A stretch of 64,000 nucleotides of DNA from Desulfonatronum sp. SC1. GTDB lineage: Bacteria; Desulfobacterota; Desulfovibrionia; Desulfovibrionales; Desulfonatronaceae. Positions within the stretch are counted from its first letter, which is position 1; each line of letters begins with the position of its first letter. The stretch covers positions 26,342 through 90,341 of the forward strand of contig NZ_PZKN01000018.1 of NCBI RefSeq assembly GCF_003046795.1. Reading direction: 5' to 3'. The notes under the pieces were generated by a model. That model saw nothing but the letters and a program-made list of their open reading frames with translations, searched no databases and was not told the DNA's origin. Positions 34,411 to 43,149 of this stretch are shown here, in pieces. The translations under genes were made by a program, and so were the position numbers.

Positions 34411-34460
34411 ACAGCTTTTTTCAAGTGAATAACACATCGCCGAAGTAGAATTGGTATAAA

Positions 34461-37400
34461 TCACTCCGCCCCCCGGATCAGCTCCAGCATATCTTCCACC
34501 GACAGTTTGATTCCACTGTCCGTTCCTTCCAGCAGACTGGTGGCCAGATCGCGTTTGTGGCGGTGCAGGTCGAGGATTTTTTCCTCGATGGTTCCCTTGG
34601 TCACCAGGCGGTAGATGGTCACCGGACGCTGCTGGCCGATACGGTGGGCGCGGTCCGAGGCCTGGTCCTCCACGGCCGGATTCCACCAGGGGTCCATGTG
34701 GATCACGTAGTCCGCGGCGGTCAGGTTCAGGCCGAATCCTCCGGCCTTGAGGCTGATCAGGAACAGATCCCCCTCTCCGGCCTGAAACGCGGTCACCGCT
34801 TGCTGACGCTTCTTGATGGGCGTGGAACCGTCCAGATACTGGTAGCGGACCTTGCGCTGGTCCAGATAGTCGCGCACCAGATGCAGGTGGTCCACGAACT
34901 GGCTGAAGACCAGGGCCTGGTGCTTGTTTTCCAACAAATCGTCCAGGATTTCGCCGAACGCTTGCAGCTTGGCGCTGCCCGGCCCGGACTTCGGCCCCGC
35001 GCCGGGCATGACCAGATCCGGATGACAGCAGGCCCGACGCAGCCGCATGATCTCGGCCAGAATTTTGATCCGTTGTTGTCCGGGCTGATCATCATCGGGC
35101 TCGGCCATTTTTTCCAGGGCTCCGCGCCGCAGGGCGTCGTAAACGGCTGCTTCCTCCGGACTGAGTTCCACGGGAAGCACCACCTCGGTCCGGGAGGGCA
35201 ATTCGGCCAAAACTTCGCTTTTCAGGCGGCGGAGTATGAACGGACGAATCAGGTTCTTGAGTCGCCGCTTGGCTTCGGCGTCCCGGTTCAGCTCGATGGG
35301 CACGGCGAAGTTTCGGTTGAAGCGCTCCAGGGTACTCAACAGGCCGGGGTTGATGAAGTTGAACAGGTTCCAGAGTTCGCCCAGGTTGTTTTCAATGGGC
35401 GTGCCCGTGGTGATCACCTTGAAGTCCGCCGGCAAAGTCATGGCCGCACGGGAACGCTTGGCGACCACGTTCTTGATGGCCTGGGCCTCGTCCGCGACGA
35501 GCGTGGTCCACCGGACCTTGGCCAGCAGCTCGGATTCCGACTGCAGCAAGCCATAGCTGCATACGATCAGATCAAAAGGCCCGGCCTGCTCCACCATCCG
35601 TTCCCGTTCGCCGGGCCCGAACCGCACCGGCCGCAGGCTCGGGGCGAACCGGGCCGTCTCCTCCATCCAGTTGATGCAGACCGAGGTCGGAGCTAGCACT
35701 AATGTCGGCCCCTGCTTGGCCCGGGTCAAAATCAAGGCCAGGGACTGGATTGTCTTGCCCAGCCCCATGTCGTCGGCCAGACAGGCCCCGGCTCCCCAAT
35801 GGGCCAAACGGAACAGCCACTGAAAGCCTTCCACCTGGTATTCACGCAACTCGGCCCGCAACGTCGCCGGAACTTCCGGTCGCAGTTCCGCGGCCTCCCG
35901 GACTCGGCGCAGCAAATCCTTCCATGGTTTCGGCGAGGTGACCCGCATTCCGTCCAGCACTTCATCCAAAACCGGCGCTGCCAGGGGATGAACCTTGCCG
36001 CCGTCGCCGTAGGCGCGCAGAGCGTCCAGGCGCTTGCGCAGGTCACGGGTCAGGCACAAAAAATCGCCCTCCTCCAGGCGGACGAAACGGCCCGGGCTGT
36101 TCTCCAGCAGGGACAACAGCCGGGACATTTCCATCACCGTACCGTCGTCCAGTTCCAGCCCGCCATCCATGGCGAACCAGTCCTGCTTTCGAGACAGCCC
36201 GATCTTGAACCGATTCAAGCCGCTCTCAGCGGCGATACGCACCTGTTTTCCCTCCGGCCACTCCAGGACGACGGCGTCCCCCATCTCCTGAAGGCTGAGC
36301 AGGGTTTCCAGGGCGCTTTCCGGATCTTCCAGCCGCCAGGACCAGTCCGCGTCCGTGTCCAGCCCCAGGGTCGGGCAGCGCTCCAGCAGGGCCTGCACCG
36401 CCTCCCGCTCGGCCTTGTCGTCCCTGGTGGCGCAGACCTGACGACCTTCCACTTCGGTGAACAAGGTCTTGCCGCCCTCTCCGGGCCGGACCAGCAAGAG
36501 TCCATCCGGAACGGGCCGAAAAAACAGGTCGATCAACAGCCCATCGCCAACCGGGCGCAGACGCAGTACCGGACGGGAATCCGCCGGGACGCTTTCAGCC
36601 TGGCCCAGGCCGCTGATGGTGGAATGCACGGTGAGCAGCGGAGCGACTTCCGCGATGCTCTCCAGAACCTGCTCCTTGGCCGCCGCTGGAACCTTCACGC
36701 CCTTGTCTCCAAGGATTGAAGCGATCTTGGCATGCTGGCCGTCAAAACGGACCACCCGAAGCCGATGTCGGCCTTCCCGATGAATCGCCACCGTGCCGTT
36801 TTCCGGCAACGGGGGCTCGACGCGCACCCGCAGCCCCCCTTGCTCCTCCAAGACCTGCAAGGACGGCTCGGCCTGGACCACCTCCACCGGTCGCTCCGGA
36901 TCATCCTCAAGAAAAATCAGCGGATGCCCCACCGCGGCCAGGACGGCCTGGTCCCCGGCCAGGGAGTATTCGGTCTTGTTGTAATATCCGTAGTAGGTGG
37001 AATAGGTGTCCTCGGAAATGGCCAGGCACAGACGGCGGTCATGCTCGGTAAGATAGGGATAGCTTTCCGGGGAATGGCGCAGCTTCTTCAAGGCCACCGG
37101 GCGACCGGCGGTCCACGTTCCATTGGCCTTGAGCTTTTGTTCCCGAGGCTCCAGACCGAACTGCTTCCCGGTGTGATACAGCCGCCACGTCAAGCGCTGC
37201 TCCCCCACCTTCGCGCCCTTGTCCCCGCCGCCCGACGTGGAGGCGAAGCCCAGGTTCTTCAGGGCTTCCAGGGCCAGTTCCCACTCTTCCTTGGGTTTGA
37301 ACAGAAAGGTCAATGTTTTCCAGGAAATCACCCCCTCCGAGCTTGGAAAGACGGACAGCAACTTCCTGCTCTCGGTCGCTTCCAGAATCCGTCGCGTCTC

Positions 37401-38645
37401 TTCGGCATACCACCGATACCCGACATGCTCGGCATGCACCCCCAGTTCGGCCAACTGCCCCAGGACCGCTGGTTTCGGCTTTCCCCCGGTCCAGAGTTGC
37501 GAAAGACAACCAAAGAGAAACGTATGCGTCCCGGCAAAAGAAGAAGAACTGAACAGGAACTGTTTGAACTGGTCCGGTTTCTTTTCTCCAAGCAGGACCG
37601 AGGCGAATTCCGCCAGCAGAAAAAAAACGAAACGGAAAACATCCTTGTGCGGTTCCTTTTCGATGACCGAGGCCTGATGTCTGACCAGTCGAAGATCTTC
37701 AGAGCTTCCCCGTCGCAGCAGGGCCAGATTCTGAAACACCCCCGGCATACCGGGGATTCGGACGTTGCGTTTGCGAGTGCCCTTCTTGACGGCCGCCAGG
37801 GAGTCATCGAACACCTTGCCTGCCTCGGCATACTCCCCACGGATGAACAGAAGCCACCCGAAAAGGGCCAGACCCGGGGCGGTTCGATCGTCTCGCAGCA
37901 GTTCACGGGCCTGGTCCGTTTCACCTCGGGCCAGGTACTGGGCAGCGAGAACATGGCGCGGGCCGGCATGTTTCTCGGCCATGGCCGGAAACCAACGCCG
38001 GGCCAACTCCCAGACGTCACGAGTGTCGATCAAAAAGGCCTGGCCGCTGTTCAAGCAGGTTCCGACGGCCTGAAACTTGATTACGTCCGGCAAACGCTCC
38101 AGCCATTCCGTGTTCAACGGCACGAGGCACATCCCGACAAGATCGTCGATTCTGTTCGACTGTACCGGAGTCCACGGATACTGAGCGGCCCCGATCAGTT
38201 GCAGCACCTCTTTTTCGTCACGAAGAAACAAGGCGTTGCGCAGTCCGATCCACTCTCTGGATACGTCCATGTCGTAAACGGTATAGCTCGGTGTCCGGAC
38301 GACTCGTTCGACGGCCCTCAGAACCTCGGAATAGCGCCCTTCCATATCCAGCGCCCGCAAGGGCTCCAGGCGCAGTTCCATCTTCAATTGAAGGCGTCCC
38401 TGTTTGAAGGACAAGAGTCTGAGCCGGGTCATTCTTTCCCGCCATTCCCGGCCCACCATCCCCGTCAGCGCACGTCCTCGGGCATCCTTCCAATCCAGCT
38501 TTTGCAAAATACTTTTCAAATCAGTTTGAGTCACATGCCGCGAACACATGGCCATGACTTGAAAAATCCGCTGTTCGTCAGGGGTCAATTTTTGAAATTT
38601 TTTGATCAGCTTTGAGTTTTCTGTGAGGTTTTTTTGTTGGTTCAT
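34461..38645 (-). CDS. SNF2/SWI2 family DNA-dependent ATPase (DEAD/DEAH helicase superfamily)
   Basis: A 1394-residue protein. The C-terminal ~450 residues are a complete SNF2 motor: Walker A ADDMGLGKTIQS near residue 960, the DEAQ box VADEAQAIKN, ITTGTPIENNLGELW, and motifs V-VI SLKAGGFGLNLTAADYVIH and DRAHRIGQ. The first ~900 residues lack recognised catalytic motifs; they begin with a helix-turn-helix-like stretch and may hold TPR-like or DNA-binding modules. SNF2 proteins translocate on double-stranded DNA and remodel nucleoprotein complexes; bacterial examples include RapA and several defence-system subunits. The start is an ATG with a poor ribosome binding site. No methylase or nuclease partner is adjacent. 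Confidence 0.9.
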   Translation of the reverse strand: MNQQKNLTENSKLIKKFQKLTPDEQRIFQVMAMCSRHVTQTDLKSILQKLDWKDARGRALTGMVGREWRERMTRLRLLSFKQGRLQLKMELRLEPLRALDMEGRYSEVLRAVERVVRTPSYTVYDMDVSREWIGLRNALFLRDEKEVLQLIGAAQYPWTPVQSNRIDDLVGMCLVPLNTEWLERLPDVIKFQAVGTCLNSGQAFLIDTRDVWELARRWFPAMAEKHAGPRHVLAAQYLARGETDQARELLRDDRTAPGLALFGWLLFIRGEYAEAGKVFDDSLAAVKKGTRKRNVRIPGMPGVFQNLALLRRGSSEDLRLVRHQASVIEKEPHKDVFRFVFFLLAEFASVLLGEKKPDQFKQFLFSSSSFAGTHTFLFGCLSQLWTGGKPKPAVLGQLAELGVHAEHVGYRWYAEETRRILEATESRKLLSVFPSSEGVISWKTLTFLFKPKEEWELALEALKNLGFASTSGGGDKGAKVGEQRLTWRLYHTGKQFGLEPREQKLKANGTWTAGRPVALKKLRHSPESYPYLTEHDRRLCLAISEDTYSTYYGYYNKTEYSLAGDQAVLAAVGHPLIFLEDDPERPVEVVQAEPSLQVLEEQGGLRVRVEPPLPENGTVAIHREGRHRLRVVRFDGQHAKIASILGDKGVKVPAAAKEQVLESIAEVAPLLTVHSTISGLGQAESVPADSRPVLRLRPVGDGLLIDLFFRPVPDGLLLVRPGEGGKTLFTEVEGRQVCATRDDKAEREAVQALLERCPTLGLDTDADWSWRLEDPESALETLLSLQEMGDAVVLEWPEGKQVRIAAESGLNRFKIGLSRKQDWFAMDGGLELDDGTVMEMSRLLSLLENSPGRFVRLEEGDFLCLTRDLRKRLDALRAYGDGGKVHPLAAPVLDEVLDGMRVTSPKPWKDLLRRVREAAELRPEVPATLRAELREYQVEGFQWLFRLAHWGAGACLADDMGLGKTIQSLALILTRAKQGPTLVLAPTSVCINWMEETARFAPSLRPVRFGPGERERMVEQAGPFDLIVCSYGLLQSESELLAKVRWTTLVADEAQAIKNVVAKRSRAAMTLPADFKVITTGTPIENNLGELWNLFNFINPGLLSTLERFNRNFAVPIELNRDAEAKRRLKNLIRPFILRRLKSEVLAELPSRTEVVLPVELSPEEAAVYDALRRGALEKMAEPDDDQPGQQRIKILAEIMRLRRACCHPDLVMPGAGPKSGPGSAKLQAFGEILDDLLENKHQALVFSQFVDHLHLVRDYLDQRKVRYQYLDGSTPIKKRQQAVTAFQAGEGDLFLISLKAGGFGLNLTAADYVIHMDPWWNPAVEDQASDRAHRIGQQRPVTIYRLVTKGTIEEKILDLHRHKRDLATSLLEGTDSGIKLSVEDMLELIRGAE

Positions 38646-38696
38646 TGAGGTGATTCCACATAGAGGGTTTGACTCGTGTTGCTCTTGGACGGTCTT

Positions 38697-39772
38697 TCAT
38701 CGCATGGACAGACGCGCTGCACCGCCAGGAGTGAGACGATATTTTTGCAGCCTGCTGTTAGGCTTGTGCGGCAAGGTGTATTCGATCAGACCGCCCTCCA
38801 GCAAGGACCTGACGACCCGATTCAATGCTCCGGTTACGGACTTTCGGCCAAGAGCCGCGGCCAGCTCCGCCTTGCTCAGCGGTGCATTATGCAAAAGATG
38901 CAAAAGAGCCTCTTCCGTCGAAGCTGACCGTGCGCAATTCTCCGGCGCACCTTACTGCCGCGCGGGTTGCTCCGAAACGTGATGGGCTTCAAGATAACCA
39001 ACCTCACGTGGAGCCTCGCGGGCAACAGGTTCCGGCCTTGCCAAGGGATGAACCGGAAGACGAATCAGGAAATACGTGCGCTCCGCGTCGGTGTCGAGGA
39101 TCGGTTCCGGTGAGCCGTTGGAACGCATGGCGCGCAGCGCTTTAGGGATGCCGGTGGACCGTCCTTCGATCAGCTCCAGTTCCTTGAGGAACTCCCCGAT
39201 GCGACGATTATGGTACCACCGACTGATGGCTCGTCCCTGATGCCTGATACTTGATCACCACTTCCCGGTGAAACATGCGGTTGATGAAGTCCACGGCATC
39301 GCGGGTGATCCGGCCAAGCGGGCCCTGGAAAAATTTTTCCTCGAAACGATCCCCGCCCGGCCCTTCCGGGAACCAGACCACGTCGATCTGGGTGGCGGGG
39401 AAAAAGCGTCCTGGCTCGTCATTGAAGAACAGCAGACCGAAGTTTTTGGGAAAAGGGGGCCTCGGACGGTCCACCCACGATGTTCATTCACCGGCCCAAC
39501 TCTTCCCGGCCCAGATCTCGCGCCTCGACAGCCAGCTCGCTGCCCACGTCCATAAGATCTGCTCGATCAGCCAGGGTGAAAGATCGTCCAGGACGGCCAT
39601 CTCGCTCCTCGACGCCGACGACCAGATATCCCCCGCCAAAATTATTGAAGTCGTTGGCAATGGCACATATTGTGTGCAAAATACCCTCCGGCGACCACCC
39701 GGCCTTGTACTCGACACACTCACCCTCAATTGTGCACTGATGCAGCAAATCATGAATGTTGATCGTTAGCAT
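38697..39772 (-). pseudogene. Decayed AlbA_2/HATPase_c_4 ATP-binding protein
   Basis: Three pieces of one protein are in three different frames. At 39488-39772 is the AlbA_2 N-terminus (EGECVEYKAGWSPEGILHT, NNFGGGYLVVGVEERDG). At 39208-39474 is the middle (KNFGLLFFNDEPGRFFP, FPEGPGGDRFEEK). From about 39240 down to 38697 is the C-terminus (RWYHNRRIGEFLKELEL, EGRSTGIPKAL, then a winged-helix end). An in-frame TAA (38952-38954 on the plus map) interrupts the C-terminal piece. Two internal stretches expected in intact relatives are missing: the region before LADLMDVGSEL and the HATPase_c_4 core after VVIKY. Intact family members are putative regulators or RecG-like ATPases. It is dead by frameshift, deletion and stop codon. 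Confidence 0.75.
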
Positions 39773-40240
39773 GAGAAGTATTCTCGTATCAAAACCGTCT
39801 CGTTACACTTTGACCCAGCCAACCAGCTCGCAACACAACTCTGCCCCAACTGACGACAAAAAGTAAGCCGCAGCACCATCTGAAGACACAAAAACGTAAC
39901 TTTGTATAACAAAAAGAGATAAATAATACTATTTATTAAGCAAATATAATGAATTACAAATTTTCAGCATAGCCATCAACAGCAACGACTCTGCCCATTT
40001 TAACGTTCTCCAGTCTACCCCGACTCTGCCCTTTGATTGATAGTCCCGCCTACAGCCCGCTCCTTGTCCTGCTCAGAACAATTGTGTAGAATATTTTAAA
40101 ATCAAGGACAATCTTCGTATGCCGTGGGTTGAATGAAGAATGATCAAACGATCTTCCGATCTCTGACCTCTATTCAGATCAAGCACCTCACTTTGAAAAG
40201 AATACCGACATAACTTTGAAAGCGTGCCAAAGAGCCCTCC
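39773..40240. other. Noncoding, partly AT-rich region before the cellulose locus
   Basis: About 470 bases without a supportable gene. The stretch 39890-39985 is strongly AT-rich against a GC-rich background, with several TATAAT-like hexamers. It separates the decayed pseudogene from the cellulose operon and may contain the operon's promoter, but no -35/-10 pair was convincing enough to call. The AT skew may also mark old insertion or rearrangement. Confidence 0.5.
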
Positions 40241-40687
40241 ATGCCTGAACAGTCCATCACCCTGACCATCAAAAACACCCTGGACAACGCGGTGCTTCTC
40301 GCAACCGTCGTACAGTCCGTGGCCATGACGCTGCCATTTTCGCAGACCGACGCCTGCATGCTCCGCTTTTGCACCTTCGAGGCCGTCAAGCTGGCCATCC
40401 GAGGACATCCCCCGGAATACTGCAATTCCATCATCGTGCAAGTGGACATCCTTGAGGATCGTCTGCGACTTTCCGTGCGTGATATGGGCTCGGCAGTGGA
40501 TTTCCTGGACGCCTGCGCGCCGGACTGGAACGTCGAAGACATTGTCAAGGCCTTGGAGGAAGACTGCCTGGGGCCGGAAGTGATCAGAAGCTCCATGGAT
40601 TCAGTGAAAAGCGAACGCGTGGATGGGGAAAACAGGCTGGTGATGAGCAAGAAATTCAACACAAACCTGCGTGAATACGACGAATGA
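40241..40687 (+). CDS. Anti-sigma-kinase-like (HATPase_c_2) protein, degenerate N-box
   Basis: A 148-residue protein with the shape of RsbW/SpoIIAB-type GHKL kinases: a helix with FEAVKLAIRG, strands around VQVDILEDRLRLSVRDMGSA, and an extended C-terminus. The N-box asparagine expected four residues after E47 is replaced by L51, and the glycine boxes are incomplete (DMGSA). Magnesium-ATP binding is therefore doubtful, and it may act only as a protein-binding module. Its stop overlaps a 26-codon ORF that in turn overlaps the bcsA start, so it is physically part of the cellulose operon. A STAS gene closes the same operon. Function in cellulose control is inferred from context. Confidence 0.65.
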   Translation: MPEQSITLTIKNTLDNAVLLATVVQSVAMTLPFSQTDACMLRFCTFEAVKLAIRGHPPEYCNSIIVQVDILEDRLRLSVRDMGSAVDFLDACAPDWNVEDIVKALEEDCLGPEVIRSSMDSVKSERVDGENRLVMSKKFNTNLREYDE

Positions 40688-40764
40688 ACGAAATACACGA
40701 TCATAGCGGCCCCCAGAACAGCCCCCATAACAGCCCCCGGAACGAACACGGGATGCGACAATGA
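40684..40764 (+). CDS. 26-residue ORF linking the anti-sigma-like gene to bcsA
   Basis: ATG at 40684 overlaps the stop of the preceding gene (ATGA), and the TGA at 40762-40764 overlaps the bcsA ATG (ATGA again). The frame between is exactly 27 codons. The predicted peptide is hydrophilic and Asn/Ser/Pro-rich (SGPQNSPHNSPRNEHG), reflecting three copies of AACAGCCCC-like DNA. No strong separate ribosome binding site is seen for bcsA, so reading through this ORF could deliver ribosomes to bcsA by reinitiation. It may equally be a chance ORF; the double overlap is the evidence. Confidence 0.4.
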   Translation: MNEIHDHSGPQNSPHNSPRNEHGMRQ

Positions 40765-43076
40765 AGGGCAACCTTGCTTCCTGGTGGAACCCGCTACTGC
40801 TGATCCCCGGCGTTCTGACCCTGCTCTTCGCGGCTGGTGTTTATCTGCCCCTGCGCGACCAGTTCATCCTGGGCTGGAGTGCCGTGCTGCTGGTGATCGT
40901 CCTACGCAGGGTCAGCGTCATCAATGAGGACACCAAGCGGCTGCTGATCATTCTGGTCTGCCTGCTGATCACCCTACGCTACGTCTCCTTTAGGGTTTTC
41001 GACACCCTGTACTACACCAGCCCGGCGGACACCATGGCCATGGGCCTGCTGTTTCTGGCCGAGTGTTACGGAATTGGCATTTACCTCATGGGGATGTTCG
41101 TCAATGCCATGCCCTTGAAACGAAAAATCGTCAGCGTGGACCTGGACGATCCAGACCTGCCCACGGTGGACGTGTTCATCCCCACCTACAATGAGCCCCT
41201 GGACATCGTCTCCATCACCGCCACGGCAGCGGTCCAGATGAATTATCCCAAGGACAAACTAAACATTTACATCCTGGACGACGGCGGGAGTATCAATAAG
41301 CGGCTCGACCCAAATCCGAAAAAAGCCTTGCAAGCCGTCAAACGACATGAAGCCTTAAGAAGCCTCTCCCGTTTTCTGGAAGTGCATTATCTGACCCGGG
41401 GCAAGAACGATCATGCCAAGGCCGGCAACCTGAATTCAGCCCTGCAGCGCACCTCCTGGGGCATGGCGGATGAACCGGGCAAGGTACCCTTGCTGGAGGG
41501 GCGGGGCTTCGGGGACAAAGGCGGGGAGTTGGTTCTGATCCTGGACTGCGACCATGTTCCGTCCAAGGATTTTTTGCAAAATACCGTTGGGTTGTTCATG
41601 CGGGATAAGAAGCTGTTCCTCTGCCAGACCCCGCATTTTTTCATCAACCCGGACCCGGTGGAACGCAACCTGAACATCTTTGAGCAAAAGCCCGCCGAGA
41701 ACGAGATGTTCTACGGCTCCGTGCTTTTGGGGCTGGATTACTGGGACTCGGCTTTTTTCTGCGGTTCCGCGGCCATCCTGCGGCGCTCGTACGTCCAGGA
41801 AGCAGGGGGGATTGCCGGGCAGACCATCACCGAGGACGCGGAAACGGCTTTGGGGCTGCATGCCCGGGGCTACAGCAGCGCTTATATATCCAGACCCATG
41901 GTCTGCGGCCTATCGCCGGAAACTTTCGGTGACCTGGTCACCCAGCGCAACCGCTGGGCCCAGGGCATGGTCCAGATATTCATGCTCAAAAACCCACTGT
42001 TTTTAAAGGGATTAAAGTGGTTTCAGCGCATCTGCTACACCAATTCTTCGGCGTTCTGGTTCTTCAGTCTGTCCCGGGTGGTCTTTTTCCTCGCGCCTAT
42101 CTTGTACCTGGGCTTTGGCCTGCGGGTGTACAACGCCTCCCTGGGCCAGGTTCTGGCCTTCACCATGCCGCACCTGTTCTGCGCGATCATTTTCACGGAT
42201 TTTCTGCACGGTAAGGTGCGGCACCCGTTCTTTTCCGAACTCTATGAAATCGTGCTCAGCCTCTACAATCTTCCGGCCATGATCAGCGCTTTGATCCGTC
42301 CCAAGTCCCCTTCCTTCAAGGTAACCCCCAAGGAGGCGAGCTTGAAGCAGGATTTTCTCAGCCCCCTGGCCAAGCCGTTCTATGTCATCCTGGCGCTCAT
42401 TCTTTTGGCCTACCCCTTTGGCTTGGTGCGCTGGTTGAACCACCCCCTGGAACTCGACTCCATCCTGATCACCATGGCCTGGAACACCTTCAACCTGACC
42501 TTTGTCTTCCTCTGTCTGGGCATTGTCTGGGAACGCCGCCAGATCCGCCGCAAACACCGCATGCCGGTGCAGGAAGCCGCCCTGGTGCGCATTCTGCCCA
42601 AGTCGGATACGGCCATGGGTTTGGATGCGCCGATCGAGGTCGTGGTCCATGATATTTCCGGGGATGGATTGGGGTTCTTGCTACCGATGGGTGTGGCTGT
42701 TGCCGTGGGGGACCGGGTCGAATTCCAGGCTCGGGACAGTTACGGGAAGGAGCATATTTTGCCTTTGGAGGTCGTCCGCATCTTGTCTGCGGGCAAAGAC
42801 CGACTTGTAGGTTGCCAGTTTCAGGCCGAGGACCCATTCTCCTTTGCCAAGGTCGTCAGCTTTGTCTACGGCGACAGCCAGCGCTGGGAGGATTTCTGGG
42901 ATAAACGCCGTGAACGTCACAAGACTTCACCTTGGCAAGGCCTTCAGTACTTATTTTTCATCGGTGTCAGCGGCGTTGTCCGGAACTTCCGCGGAATCAT
43001 GCTCCTGCTGTGGTCCCAGCTTTGTGCGGGGGCGGGAATGCTATTGCGCAGGATGGGGATGGCCAGGGCACGATAA
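40761..43076 (+). CDS. bcsA: Cellulose synthase catalytic subunit BcsA
   Basis: A 771-residue inner-membrane family 2 glycosyltransferase that polymerises UDP-glucose into beta-1,4-glucan. The catalytic residues are visible: D173/D174 (LDDGG), D262 and D264 (DCDH), TED at 357-359, and QRNRW at 395-399. Transmembrane helices flank the catalytic loop. The C-terminal region is a PilZ domain with the RxxxR arm (RRKHR) and VHDISGDGLGF, the c-di-GMP-binding signature. The synthase should thus be activated by c-di-GMP; a diguanylate cyclase is encoded at 60766-62838. The ATG overlaps the 26-codon ORF. Confidence 0.96.
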   Translation: MKGNLASWWNPLLLIPGVLTLLFAAGVYLPLRDQFILGWSAVLLVIVLRRVSVINEDTKRLLIILVCLLITLRYVSFRVFDTLYYTSPADTMAMGLLFLAECYGIGIYLMGMFVNAMPLKRKIVSVDLDDPDLPTVDVFIPTYNEPLDIVSITATAAVQMNYPKDKLNIYILDDGGSINKRLDPNPKKALQAVKRHEALRSLSRFLEVHYLTRGKNDHAKAGNLNSALQRTSWGMADEPGKVPLLEGRGFGDKGGELVLILDCDHVPSKDFLQNTVGLFMRDKKLFLCQTPHFFINPDPVERNLNIFEQKPAENEMFYGSVLLGLDYWDSAFFCGSAAILRRSYVQEAGGIAGQTITEDAETALGLHARGYSSAYISRPMVCGLSPETFGDLVTQRNRWAQGMVQIFMLKNPLFLKGLKWFQRICYTNSSAFWFFSLSRVVFFLAPILYLGFGLRVYNASLGQVLAFTMPHLFCAIIFTDFLHGKVRHPFFSELYEIVLSLYNLPAMISALIRPKSPSFKVTPKEASLKQDFLSPLAKPFYVILALILLAYPFGLVRWLNHPLELDSILITMAWNTFNLTFVFLCLGIVWERRQIRRKHRMPVQEAALVRILPKSDTAMGLDAPIEVVVHDISGDGLGFLLPMGVAVAVGDRVEFQARDSYGKEHILPLEVVRILSAGKDRLVGCQFQAEDPFSFAKVVSFVYGDSQRWEDFWDKRRERHKTSPWQGLQYLFFIGVSGVVRNFRGIMLLLWSQLCAGAGMLLRRMGMARAR

Positions 43077-43149
43077 ATTCGGTTTTCAATACTCCCCCAG
43101 TTTTTATCTACTCTTCGATTAAAACCGCGTATCAATTCAGGAGATATTC

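Noticed and set aside
36732..38615. Long plus-strand open frame (about 630 codons) opposite the SNF2 gene
   Set aside because: Low-complexity composition and no start signal; it is the complement of a confirmed coding frame.
39655..39685. TGGCACATATTGTGTGC considered as a sigma-54 promoter
   Set aside because: The GG-to-GC spacing is wrong and it lies within the decayed AlbA_2 gene.
34461..39772. SNF2 gene plus neighbouring ATP-binding gene considered as an intact defence system
   Set aside because: The neighbour is a pseudogene and no methylase, nuclease or phospholipase partner is present.
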